A stretch of DNA of 64,000 nt from Trichoderma breve. Its lineage: Eukaryota; Ascomycota; Sordariomycetes; Hypocreales; Hypocreaceae. The notes beneath the pieces were generated by a model. The model had not been told where the DNA came from. It did no database searches and saw nothing but the letters and a program-made list of their open reading frames with translations. The translations under genes and the position numbers were made by a program. Each line of letters begins with the position of its first letter. Position 1 is the first letter of the stretch. The stretch lies in NCBI RefSeq assembly GCF_028502605.1, contig NC_079236.1:3720001-3784000 (forward strand), read 5' to 3'. Shown piece by piece: positions 1 to 10,262 of the stretch.

Positions 1-431
1 CTCGCATACACGCAAGGGCCCAAGATTCGAATCAACGCTATTCTTCCCGGTCTGCTGCTGACTGAATGGGTTCGTTTCCATGTGGCTTTTGGCTTGTTTT
101 ATTGGCATACGCTCATCACTTTTTGACAGGGACAACAATTCGGAGGAGCCAACATCGAAATGATAAAATCAGTATCTACATTAAGGCGCGAGGTTCGAGG
201 AGAAGCCCTTCCCGCACAAGCTCAAAACATTCACTGACTTTATAGACTGATCTCGACGATTGCGCCGATCTTTTTATCACAGCGGCTAAGAATAGCTCCA
301 TGACTGGCCAACAAATTGCGATTGGTACGTCTCTCTGGTATTAGCTCTGTGATGTTGTATTAACATATATAGACTCCGGTATCGTTTTGGGTCACCCAGA
401 GTCAAGGCTGATGCAACATGCGAAAAACTAG
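1..431 (+). CDS. Short-chain dehydrogenase/reductase (SDR), 3' part only
   Basis: The left edge of the window cuts this gene. Four exons can be read (1-69, 130-192, 246-324, 373-431), separated by GT-AG introns of 60, 53 and 48 nt. They encode about the last 89 residues, ending in a TAG at 429-431. The segment RINAILPGLLLTEW is the classical SDR stretch that follows the YxxxK active site, and MTGQQIAIDSG is the usual SDR C-terminal end, where the dimer and substrate loop form. Each intron restores the frame, and the joined product reads as an SDR throughout, which supports the splicing. Being SDR, it is expected to be an NAD(P)(H)-dependent oxidoreductase; the substrate is unknown because the catalytic half lies outside the window. 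A methyltransferase gene follows on the same strand, so a small metabolic cluster edge is possible but unproven. Confidence 0.85.
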
Positions 432-1189
432 CCAATTAGCGCATAAAGGTATAGGTTTATAGCTAGAGTTAGAGCGACTATCGAAATAGACATGCTCATT
501 GCTTTGAAGGATTATAAGACTATTGACATAGGTAGAGTATATAGCAATGTGAAGCCTTATACATACTTCACCCTGTGATACGTCTGATCTGACACCGTGT
601 GAGGCTGACGGGATCTTCTGGTGGCTTAAATCCAATCACCGCAAAAGTAAGTAATGTTGCTGGTATATCCTAAAGAATACTTTATTCTACTCAGTTGTCT
701 GTCAGCATCTTCGTGGCGGATCTTCCGTGCCAAAGTTGAAATGGGGTCTTGGCATGGAAACATGAGGTTTTCGAACGAGGAGAAGTTTTCTCATAGAAAA
801 CAGGTAAGGCCAATGACATTGATGAGCTTGGTTCGTGGAAAGACCCCCGTTGATCATTTTGTAACTAGATCATGAATATGTGCTAATCGTTTATGCGCCT
901 GGAGATGGTTATTCCCCATTGTTGACATCACAGTCAGCTTGAGTCACACCGCTTGACTCATCATATACGCTCACATTCCTGCGTGTAATTAGAGGCGGGG
1001 TTGGCAAATACGCTTTTGATCTCCGGGTATTTTAATATTTGCGTATATAGTAAGTTTTAGTGCCGAATTAGCTTCCATCCTTCAATATTGTCTATATATA
1101 TTACGTGTGTCGTCTGCACTCTGAATGGAATGCTAGTTTGGAGCATCAACACAATTTACACCCAATACACCCAATCCAACTCTACGATC
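432..1189. other. Intergenic region between the SDR and methyltransferase genes
   Basis: No convincing reading frame; the short open frames have no recognisable content. It should hold the SDR terminator and the methyltransferase promoter. A TATA-like TATATAG lies at about 1044-1050, some 140 bp upstream of the methyltransferase ATG. Confidence 0.5.
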
Positions 1190-1867
1190 ATGGCATCCTC
1201 TGAAGCTGAAGTTACGCATACCATCGCATCTTTGTATGATGTGATGGGTGTAAAATATGAAAAGGCATTTGCTGATATGCCAGCCCGGCAAAAATCTCTT
1301 GAGTGGCTCCTCTCTCATCTTCCCCGCACAGGTTGCAAAATTCTTGACATTGGCTGCGGAACCGGCTGTCCTGTTGCTCAAGTCCTATCTTCTGCTCCTC
1401 ACAATCACCATGTTCTTGGCATCGACGCTTCGGAAACAATGCTCTCTATCGCCCGTCAATCGGTTCCTGCGGCCACCTTTCAGCTGATTGACGCCCGCAA
1501 ATTCGAGGCAGAAGAAGCGAGCTATGATGCTGTGACGTCGTATTTTGCTCTGCTTCAGGATATTTCACACGATGAGATACGAGAGACGATACAAAAGATT
1601 TTTAATTGGCTGAAACCTGGTGGATTCTTTATTCTGGGAACAGTTCCAGTTGATCTCGAATTTACGTCAGCGAAATGGCTGGGCAAGAGAGCGCTATTGA
1701 CTTCAATGTCGGAGGAGAATTACGTTACGGCCTTGAAGCAGGTGGGCTTTGTTATAGAATTCTCCGAGGTGGAGAATTATACACCAAAAGCTGTGGAAGC
1801 CGGCATTTGTGATGAGGATGACGTGGTAGAGGAAGCCCAACTGTTTATATATGCGCGAAAGCCATAG
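1190..1867 (+). CDS. SAM-dependent methyltransferase, class I
   Basis: Single-exon gene of 225 residues. I start at the ATG at 1190; the frame is open further upstream but only from a TTG codon, and the 1190 start gives a normal N-terminus. Motif I for S-adenosylmethionine, ILDIGCGTG, lies at residues 51-59. The acidic residue after strand 2 is in LGIDASETML, and a motif III-like WLKPGGFFILG follows further on. The length fits free-standing UbiE/Methyltransf_11-type small-molecule methyltransferases. The acceptor substrate cannot be told from sequence. It lies 760 bp downstream of an SDR gene on the same strand, so the two could act in one pathway (inference). The last 28 codons and part of the 3' flank are duplicated in decayed form at 2683-2830. 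Confidence 0.85.
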   Translation: MASSEAEVTHTIASLYDVMGVKYEKAFADMPARQKSLEWLLSHLPRTGCKILDIGCGTGCPVAQVLSSAPHNHHVLGIDASETMLSIARQSVPAATFQLIDARKFEAEEASYDAVTSYFALLQDISHDEIRETIQKIFNWLKPGGFFILGTVPVDLEFTSAKWLGKRALLTSMSEENYVTALKQVGFVIEFSEVENYTPKAVEAGICDEDDVVEEAQLFIYARKP

Positions 1868-2535
1868 TTACCGCGAATATTGTGTTCTCTTTATAAGATG
1901 GAAGCCTGAATATATAACTGCTATATGTTTCTCTTATACATCTGTACTTATTATGTACAATGCATAGAATATACCATATATGTACTGATATCACAGATTA
2001 AATTCTGATAGCCTTATGATTCCCAGTCCGGTACTGTAATTAAGGCCTCAAGTTACCCCGTGTCTCTGTCACTCGCCTGACCGAGATCCTCCCGACACAA
2101 GGAAAAGAAGGTCATCTTCCGCTATGCATAGGAGTTCGGAATGAATTAACAATGTAGCATAGGCTTCTTTCGAGAAAGTCCTCTCATCCTCAAAATAAGC
2201 ATAATTTTTAATTCCATGAACCCGATCTCAATATCTCACGTAACAAAACCCTTATACTCATATGGAGGCCTTGCTCGTCAAAAATAGTAGACGAGAAGAT
2301 CTCTTCAAGTAGAAAGTGTCGAACAATAAGGAGAAAAGGAATGCAAACCGGCCCCAGGTTGTGAATAGAAAAATAATAGTGTCCCAAGCGATCCGCCGAC
2401 ATAAGTTCCCAAGGCCGTATTAGTAGGGAGGAGCTGTCCAGCACCACAGCGTTTACATAAATTTCAAGGTAGGGACCTGATGCCAAGAAAGGCTGTTTAA
2501 GCACAGAAGTTTGTTGTAAAAGCGTAGTTCCTTAA

Positions 2536-2612
2536 GTATCTTTTACTATAGCTATATTTCTCTCGTATCTTTTACTATAGCTATATTTCTCTCGTATCTT
2601 TTATTATAGCTA
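2536..2612. repeat. 29-bp tandem repeat, about 2.6 copies
   Basis: Two exact copies of a 29-bp unit (2536-2564, 2565-2593) beginning GTATCTTTTACTATAGC and a partial third copy with one substitution (2594-2612). The array lies between the methyltransferase and its duplicated tail. The rest of 1868-2682 is A+T-rich with no supported gene. Confidence 0.8.
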
Positions 2613-2682
2613 CCTAGAATATTTCTCTACTACCAGGGCGTCCAAATTCGTAGGGGGCAAGGGTTAAATCTACCGTGTAAAG

Positions 2683-2830
2683 CCCCATGAAAGCTGTGAA
2701 GGCTGGCATTCGTGATGAGGATAACGTGGTGGAAGAACCTCATTTTCTTATATATGCACGAAAGCCGTAGTTACAGCGAATACTGATTTCCCTTCATTAG
2801 ATTAAAGCGTGAACACAAGTGGGTTTCTCT
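2683..2830 (+). pseudogene. Relic copy of the methyltransferase 3' end
   Basis: Reading 2687-2770 gives 28 codons ending IYARKP-stop, which aligns without gaps to the C-terminus of the methyltransferase at 1190-1867 (KAVKAGIRDEDNVVEE here, KAVEAGICDEDDVVEE there). Similarity continues past the stop codon into the 3' flank (TTACAGCGAATA versus TTACCGCGAATA, then GTTTCTCTTA). No methyltransferase core with a glycine-rich SAM motif precedes it. It is therefore the remaining tail of a tandem duplicate, the rest being lost or scrambled. Confidence 0.8.
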
Positions 2831-2837
2831 TAAATAC

Positions 2838-3215
2838 CTATTGGAGTATTGAAACAATCACAGGTAACATAAGAAGGGCTAAAAGTTCCCTCTCTGTGTA
2901 ATCCTCAAGTAGTTCTTTTATGTCGACATTGCCTCCTCCGGCAGCATCAGGGAGAGGTGTTGAATCAGATTTATCTTTCGGATTTTGATCACCTCCATAT
3001 TTGAGGAGTATATTGGTCATTTTGACGTTGCCTCTCATGGACGAGATTTGTAGAGGTGTTACATCGAGCTCATCTTTGAAATATGGATGAACTTTTTCCT
3101 CTAGGATGGCTTCAACCCCGTCGATATCGTCAGTTTTGACCAAGTCGAGCAGGCGTTTTTCTATATCAAACGATCTTAGAGCTGACCCTTTTGCGCCACG
3201 AATAGAATGGATCAA
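2838..3215 (-). pseudogene. Ankyrin-repeat gene fragment
   Basis: The 125-residue frame contains two recognisable ankyrin units: DVTPLQISSMRGNVKMTNIL followed by LKYGGDQN, and STPLPDAAGGGNVDIKELL. They fit the TPLxxAxxxGxxxxxxxLL pattern imperfectly. There is no upstream NACHT or other domain, and the C-terminus runs off into a hydrophobic tail. It resembles the C-terminal repeats of fungal NLR proteins such as the intact one at 32910-36224. I interpret it as a relic, but a short ankyrin protein cannot be excluded. Confidence 0.5.
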
Positions 3216-3839
3216 GGGTTATGTTACCTTGGACTGATAGTGACATACTGGCGTATTTCAATGTTGGATCAAGTTGTTCGGATATGTTAGGCATTATTGG
3301 AAGAAACAGGCAGAGGTTCACGCCGTTCTTTATATACGTCTTGATGTAGCCATATCCCTTTTGGATGTGTAGTTATAAATAAATACCCCTCGTTTCATAA
3401 GGCGCTGCCTCTTCTTCCTTCTCCAGCCTTGACAGCCACTGGTTATTGCATCAGTCAAAACACAGGTACTACGAAGTGAGCCGTACTTAAATATATTGAT
3501 ATAAGATATTTTCAAACGCACGAAATCTCGTAGGAGTTACATTTGACAAGCGCTCCTTGTTTTCTTGGATTGCTGTAGGCTAAAAAATGAGTCTTGTGAT
3601 CTTTGTCCCCCCTTTGTCTTACACGGTCGACTGCTTCTTTGTTTCCCCTTTATCTTTATCTAGTAGCTTCTCTTTTTAGAAAGCTTACTTTCCAGTATCA
3701 TTTTGTGTCTACATTTATTGCATACCAATCATTACGGAGCACAAAAGCCCAAGTCTTACCTAGCGTAGGTAATCATCATCATGGGCCATTTGTTAGCATA
3801 GTGTGCCACACCATCCAGCATACGCGTACTACGGAGGCC

Positions 3840-4135
3840 TACTCTTATGAAGAGCTTAACACAAAGAATAAGATACTAGACGAAGCGCTGCAATACGGGA
3901 ATTAGGAAACGCTACCTTGATTGGTTGAGGTAGGGGCAAATGATGACGCTGAGCTACCCCTGTGCCAAGAAGTGACATCTGTAAAATGACAAATTGTGAG
4001 TCTGTTACTGGAGAGGGGGTTGGCGTTGATGAAACTCATGATTCGAACCGCTCTTTTCTACAAGATGCAGTGGTATCGAAAAAACGAAATATTGTATACT
4101 ATTTGCTTTGTGATCAACTTGACAATTCTACATGT
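3840..4135 (+). pseudogene. Degenerate ankyrin-repeat relic
   Basis: Ankyrin-like pieces occur in different frames in the right order: ILDEALQYGN, then LVEVGANDDAELPLC, then SLLLERG continuing in another frame as VGVDETHDSN and AVVSKKRNIVYYLL. Frame changes and stops separate them. This is what a decayed ankyrin array looks like, on the opposite strand to the relic at 2838-3215. Confidence 0.4.
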
Positions 4136-4138
4136 CTT

Positions 4139-7100
4139 CTATCGCTTAGTTGAAGAAACCCCTTTAGCTGAAGAAGACGTCTTTGACGCCGACACTGACG
4201 CCACCGTTGTTACCCTCCCTCCAGCAAGTGTGAACACTACCCTATCCTGACAATGAGAAGACATACAGCAAGGGTCATCAAATGGAGATCCACAAGCCCG
4301 ACAATCAAAGTTGGCACAAGGATCGGCACTCGAAGACGCCGGAGGAGGCTTTGAGCTCGATGTTGGACACGTGCCGTTGGCACAACAGGCAGGCGAGCAC
4401 TCGTCACATCCATCTTCGTCGCAGTTGCACATATCAGTGGCAGTACATGAGCGGGTGCTGCTGCTCTGAATTGGCTTGGATGAGGTGCTTGAGCCAATGC
4501 TTGTCGTGGGCGCCGAATATCCTCCCGAGCTGGGATCCTTGGGATCCTGATAGCCAGGCGGATACCCTGTAGGACTGGGCGTACACCAGTATCCAGAGCA
4601 TATTGTTCCTCCGCAAGCTGCTGTGCCGCCCTTGCATGTTGGTCCGGCCGTGGGGCCTGAAGTGAAGCTGATGGTTGTTCCTCCAGAACTGGCTCTGGCG
4701 GCGGCGAGGCTGGCGCTCAACACTGAGAGAACAGAGTTGGTGTAGGCTTGGCCCAAGTCATCGGTAGACCAGACTTCATCGTACCAGGTACCAATAGGTG
4801 CGGGCGTTTGTGTGCCGACGACGTCAGTAGTGGAAGAGTCGGATACGGTGATGGAACAGCCCGAGATGGTCTCGCATGTTGAAGCTGACGAGAGCGTTGT
4901 CGAAGCCGAGACAAACGTCGTAGTGATGCATGCCTCAGCTGTCTCTGTCTGACACTCAGGCTCATCATCAGTTGTAAGCTGATTGTCTTCACCAATGGTG
5001 ATCTTAGGCCAATCTGGCAGATTTCCTTTAATAGTAACACCAGGAGGCCATCTGATCAGGCCGACGGGTGGAGGACCAGGTCCGTAGATGCCTGGCGGCA
5101 AGATCCAGTGCCAGCCGCCAATGTGAAGCTCACCCCATGAGATGCAGATGAAGAAGAACCAGGCGGTACAGGGCACAACCACGCCATCGTCGGTGGGCTG
5201 GGGCTTGCTGACGCTTGTCGTGACAGGAACAATCTGGCCGAAGGGCGGCCATGTGGCAAAGACGGGCAACGGCGTCGTAGAGTCGGCCTGTCCAGTGCTC
5301 CATGATGTTACCAGAGAGCAGTCCACCGAAGCTTCAGCCGTAGTAGCTGCAAGGAATGTGAAGACCTTTGTGGTTGGGCAGGCAAAGTACAGTGTCAAAG
5401 GGTTAGAGTTGGTACACGTAGTTCCAACAGCAATAGCAGGTGTCTTGAACACGACAGACGTTGTAGCCGGGCACGAAATTGTAATGGCTCCTGTTGAAGC
5501 TGGGAATGTTACTGTCGTAACAGTGGCCTTCGGTATTGTGACAGGGAAACCCAGAGGAGTGTAATAAGTCGTGCTGCTGCCCGAGCTGCCACCAGAGCTG
5601 CCAGAAGTACCAGAGCTCTGTCCCGGTTCCGTTCCTGGGTCTGTGAAGATCTCTGAGCCGGGCCCGCCGTTGACTTCTGGCCACGGCGGGAGCGTGACTT
5701 TGCGTGTAGTTGTGCCACCACTGCCATCGGGCAAGGGAACGTTGACGGGCGGGATGTTGACGCTGGGATAGATGGTGACGGGTGTTGGACCCGTCCCAGT
5801 CATATTGACGTTGGAGTAGGGGATGCCGCCAGTGACAATGGTCGGGATTGTGATGGTGACTGTCGTAGTGGTCGTCTTGAAGACACTTGTAGTACCAATG
5901 CCGGCAATGGACGTGGGCCCGATTCCACCGTATTCAAACGAGGTAACATACTGGCTCGGCGAAATTGTGGTGTTTGATGCCAGCGAGCTTGTAGGTAGAA
6001 TCAACATGCAAGGCGCTGACGAGCAGGACACCGTCGGAGTTTGCCATATATCGGTGCCAACCCACACAATGTTGACATTATCAGCTCCAGGAAGCGGCAG
6101 CCATACACTGACCTCAGTTGTGTAGCCGCGCTGGTTCCCATCGCTCTGGAGGATCTTGGTACCGTCAATTCCGTTTGCAATGTCGACGGTAGCCACAGTA
6201 AACAGGTTGTAGATGACGACACCCGTCGAACCCTTGACTTCGAGGATGCTCTCCTGGCAGTTTCTTGTGTCCTCACAATCTTTGTAAAAGGCGTTGAAGA
6301 AACTGTACAGCCCAGCACCGTGGATGGTGACATCGGTTGAGTCAATAATCTGCAGGCCCCAGGAATAGCGACACTGCTCATTATCCGTATCAGCTGTGAA
6401 ATTGCAGTGGCTAAAGTCAGGATCATTTGGAAAGCTTGCAGCAGCATCAAAGGGAGCTGGAGCACCCGGAACTGGTTGGAAATAAGGCGATTCTGTTTGA
6501 ATGTGCCCCATGTAGACGTTCTTGGCTCCGCTGAGCAGATAGTTGTACAGCACCGAGTGTTCAGAGCCGCTGCCATAGAACCACGATGGACCCTGAGACT
6601 CGATGAGCATACCACGGGCACCAAAGATGGCAACTTGCGTGATGGTCGAGTCTGGCTGGTTGAAGATGGACTGGTCATTGTCGTGATCCGCAACCCAAGC
6701 CCATACGTTCTCAAAATAGCCGTTGGCTTGAGGCGTAACGTGGAACATGAGTGATGCTGCAATACACTCAGGATTCTCACTAAACTTGGGACATGTCGCG
6801 AGATCTAGATCCGATCCCAGGGCACCTCCGACGCGGAAATGTGAATCCCACATGCCAGCCGCTCCTTGATCGGACGCTGCTGTATTCCATTCCATTAGGA
6901 TGGCGCCAGCCGTGTTGCCTTTGACTGAGAACAGCATCTCGACAATCTCCATGGTGCCGACGTCACCTTCTTTGCCAACCTGTATCATGACCTTAGGGTC
7001 GTGCATGTCACTGAAGTAGAAGCCTGAACCCTGGATCTGCGACCATGACGAGCCTTGGACTTTTGAGCCTGTCGGGATGACAATTGTGCCGCCAACCGTG

Positions 7101-8837
7101 TAGATGCCAGCCGGGAAGTAGGCAATCTTGCCCCCACTCACGGCCTTTTGCAAGAAAGAGTTGATACAGGATTGCTGGTCACCAGAGCCATCGTTCTTGC
7201 ATCCTCCGTCTGTGGTGGCCACCAAAAAGGAGCCAGCGCTCTGATCCTCATACTGGGGCCGCTCACGCACATAGAGGAAGCCCTTGGAATCCAGCAGTCC
7301 CTTGGCCTTGGCTGGTGCCATCACGTCGCCGGTCTGTGATGAGCCAGCTGATCCGTTGTATCGCTTGCCTGTTGCCCACAAATCAGAGTTGCCCGACAGC
7401 AGCGTGCTGCCACCATCAATCAAGACAGGACTGGTAACTCCATCAAAGACAGTGTTGTCTAGTACAATGTTGGGAGACGTTCCAGCGTTGTTGGTCAGGA
7501 TGCCCACCTTTGTTCCGGTGATGATAGTATCAATAATGGACACACTGCCAGTTCCCTGGCCCGTGTCTCCTCCGATACCAGAGATGTTAAAAGCAATGGA
7601 GCCGCCATTAATGTCAATCTGCTGCCAAGTCCAGCCCCAATCCCAGACCATTTGAATGGCAGTATTACAGAAATTGAACTGCAGGTTGCGAGCCGTGTAT
7701 TGCTGCGAACCTGCGCGCCAACCAATGTTGCCGCCGTCAAAGATGAGGTTAGACACAAAACCACCACTGCCATTCTCAGAAAAGATACCAACGGCTGTTG
7801 TAGTGCTCGTTGTTGGCATGCTGAAGATGAGATTCTGCAGGGAGGTGGCCTGAGCTACTTGCCAGTGAATGCCTGTTGGCACCAGATCTTGTCCTTGATC
7901 CGCTGTCGACTCGGGCATATCGGTAAGGTCGAACTCGAAATTGCGAATCTGGCGGAAGAACTGGTTCTGGTTCACATACCACTGAGCCCCAGATTCAAGA
8001 GGAATGTACGGATCCGTGTCAAATAGTGCGATGCCCGCAAAGGTATCACAGCCTTTGATCGTAGGCATGTCATTGGGATCTCCAATGAATTGTGTATAAT
8101 AATATTGGATCACAGGAGAGCAGATTTTGTACGTGCCAGGCGGAAAGTAGACAATGGCACCTTGTGAGAAGGTGTTGCCACACTCTTCACCGCATCGCGT
8201 CTGGTTGCCCCCAACTGAATTTTTGTTCCAGCTGGCTACGGCTGCGTTGAGAGCCTCGGTTGTGTCTGTATCTCCAGAGTTGTCGGCTCCAAAGTCGTCG
8301 ACAACATTGCGGAAAAATTGGTAATCGTTTCCACCAGCCAGAGGTTGCTTCCATTACATTAGCATCCATTATCACTGAAAGATCAAACAATTGGACTTAC
8401 AGCTCCCAAAGGCCCAAGAGTTGTCAGCCAGTAGTCATCCGAAGACTGCCGTTTTTTTGGTGCCTTGAAATTGGTCTTCTTGGTCCCGTTAAAGCCGGCA
8501 TAACCCCCGCGGATCACGGTTCCTTTGCCAAGGTTGGTCATGAACTTTTCCAGGCTACCCGAGTAACGCCATACTGGGCCGTTCTGCTTTCCCTTGTCAG
8601 GTGCAGTGTGGTAATAGTTGTGCTGGTTGTCCACCATGTACGATGGTGCTGGCTACCACCAGATGTTAGCATCATCTCCAACCTTACACGACAAAGTCGA
8701 AAAATTCATCAATGACTTACCCTTGGATCATATGGGAGCGCAGTTAGGTTTGCGGGAAGATGTGGTGGCGTGGCTGACCGCACAAGGCTCACTTGTGCGG
8801 CCAGCAGAGTTAGGAACAGAGGCAAAGGACCAGTCAT
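4139..8837 (-). CDS. Secreted GH55 family exo-beta-1,3-glucanase-like protein with a very long C-terminal tail
   Basis: Three exons (8721-8837, 8401-8652, 4139-8347) with introns of 68 and 53 nt encode 1525 residues. The ATG at 8837 starts a clear signal peptide (MTGPLPLFLTLLAAQVSLVR). A KKR site near residue 105 is a possible Kex2 cleavage point. From about residue 130 to 930 there are two tandem pectate-lyase-like beta-helix modules typical of GH55, each with a VxDFGAxxxG or YFPxGxY-type entry (NVVDDFGADNSGDTDTTEAL, VYFPPGTYKI, AYFPAGIYTVGGTI) and the conserved block HIQTESPYFQP. Such enzymes cleave beta-1,3-glucan in fungal or plant walls. GH55 enzymes are usually near 750-800 residues. 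Here about 590 extra residues follow: Ser/Thr/Pro-rich linkers, then several Cys-rich segments, ending in a CDEDGCDECSPACC cluster. The tail's function is unknown; wall anchoring is a guess. Confidence 0.88.
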
Positions 8838-9707
8838 GTTGCTGTAGAAGCCTGATACGAGTCCATTGCATGGGAAAAGGGGATGGAAAATGAGACCTGG
8901 GGAAGGGCATCTTCCATGATATTGATGTTATGGCCCCAAATACGTCCGCGGAACAGCTCTTCCGTGTGCTGCATAACTGATCTTACAAGAGTCAGGTTAC
9001 CTCTCAACTTAGCCTAAACCAAATCCTAGAGAATGCAATCCTTGAACTACATGAATCAAATTTTTACACAAGTCCCTCTTTGTTGCCTGATGTTGTCAAA
9101 CTATTTTTGCGATGATGATGCCACCTTCATTCCGTTCACCTGAATTAGGCCTGTGAATTTCGTAACGATAAGGTGGGTGTATCGGATTGTATCTGTATAT
9201 CGGAGCAGGATTGTTAGTTGTAGGGTTGCATTTCTCATCGCTGTATCCAGACAATAAAAGAATTATCCAAGAATACATACTATCGCATAATTATAGGATT
9301 GTGTTAGTGCAGGATTGTCTGACCATGTTATTGCATCAAGGCTGGATTCATCGTGTAGGATCCATCAGCGTAGGATCGAATCTGTGTCGCATTGCATCGG
9401 TGTAGGATTACATCGGCTCCCCTGCATTTAACCGTCTTCAGTCATTCCTGAGCATCGATCCGGCTTGGCAGGGTGTTTCGGGGGTAACAGCAGAGACAGG
9501 CCGACCCTCGAGTTTTGAGACATTTTGACGAAATAAAATCGTCATATACTCTGCTCTTCATATTGTGTTCCAAACTGTTATAAAACAAAGAAAGGCTTTC
9601 AAAGTCTCTTCGCTTTCATTGCTTCATTCATCAAGGTAGTCTAGCTTCGATACATCTAATCTCTTTCATACAACCACTACAAGCACTCAGTTATCATTCC
9701 ATTCAAG
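8838..9707. promoter_or_regulatory. Divergent intergenic region with a GGATT-rich segment
   Basis: No gene seen. It separates the divergent GH55 gene and the small secreted-protein gene. Between 9184 and 9410 there are four GGATTG hexamers (9184, 9208, 9296, 9312) and related GGATTC, GGATCC, GGATCG and GGATTA sites. This is a candidate factor-binding cluster (inference). Confidence 0.4.
9579..9585 (+). promoter_or_regulatory. TATA box of the secreted-protein gene at 9708
   Basis: TATAAAA lies 123 bp upstream of the ATG and is followed by a pyrimidine-rich leader. The spacing matches TATA boxes of the other small secreted genes here (52446-53013 and 58916-59668). Confidence 0.55.
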
Positions 9708-10262
9708 ATGCTCTCTCAAACTCTCTTCCGCATCGTCTCCTTGGCGCTCGTTGGCACCACCATCGCTGCCCCAAAGTCTCTCGTGTCTCCGCGTTCTGCG
9801 CAGATCTGCGACGACACTGAGACGGGCGACCTCCTCTGCTACACTGCTCCTGACAACACGCCTCAAAACGTCGCGGTTGCTGACGTATCCTATGTCGCGG
9901 CATATCTCCGCGCATACGGAGCACAAACCAAGGCCGGACGGCTGTACTCAATGTCTGCAGCTGACGCTCCCGACTGCGCCGAGTGGACCGTCTATTCCCA
10001 CGGCACAGTCCAGGTCATCGCTAAGCACATTGACGACACTGTCGACAGCAGCGTTCTCTATGCTGATATCGCCAATACCATTGACGGTGGAACCGGCGCT
10101 ACCGCTGCTCAGCAAGCCGCTGCTCTCATCGGCTGTGGTACTGATGGCGGCTCGCTCGGTGTCGTCTACAATGCTTCCAACCCGGCATACTCAGCCACGA
10201 CTTACCCTACTGGGTACACGCCCGAGGGCATTCTGATTAAGATTGTGACGACGGGGGCTTAG
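9708..10262 (+). CDS. Small secreted protein of unknown function
   Basis: Single-exon gene of 184 residues. The N-terminus MLSQTLFRIVSLALVGTTIAAP is a good signal peptide with an Ala-x-Ala-type cleavage site. The mature part has four cysteines, in QICDD, LLCYT, PDCAEW and IGCGTD, so two disulfides are possible. It is otherwise acidic and Ala/Thr-rich. I recognise no catalytic motif or named domain. It has a TATA box and a CT-rich leader, suggesting strong regulated expression. Small, Cys-containing secreted proteins of fungi are often effectors or wall-associated proteins, but nothing here shows which. Confidence 0.8.
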   Translation: MLSQTLFRIVSLALVGTTIAAPKSLVSPRSAQICDDTETGDLLCYTAPDNTPQNVAVADVSYVAAYLRAYGAQTKAGRLYSMSAADAPDCAEWTVYSHGTVQVIAKHIDDTVDSSVLYADIANTIDGGTGATAAQQAAALIGCGTDGGSLGVVYNASNPAYSATTYPTGYTPEGILIKIVTTGA

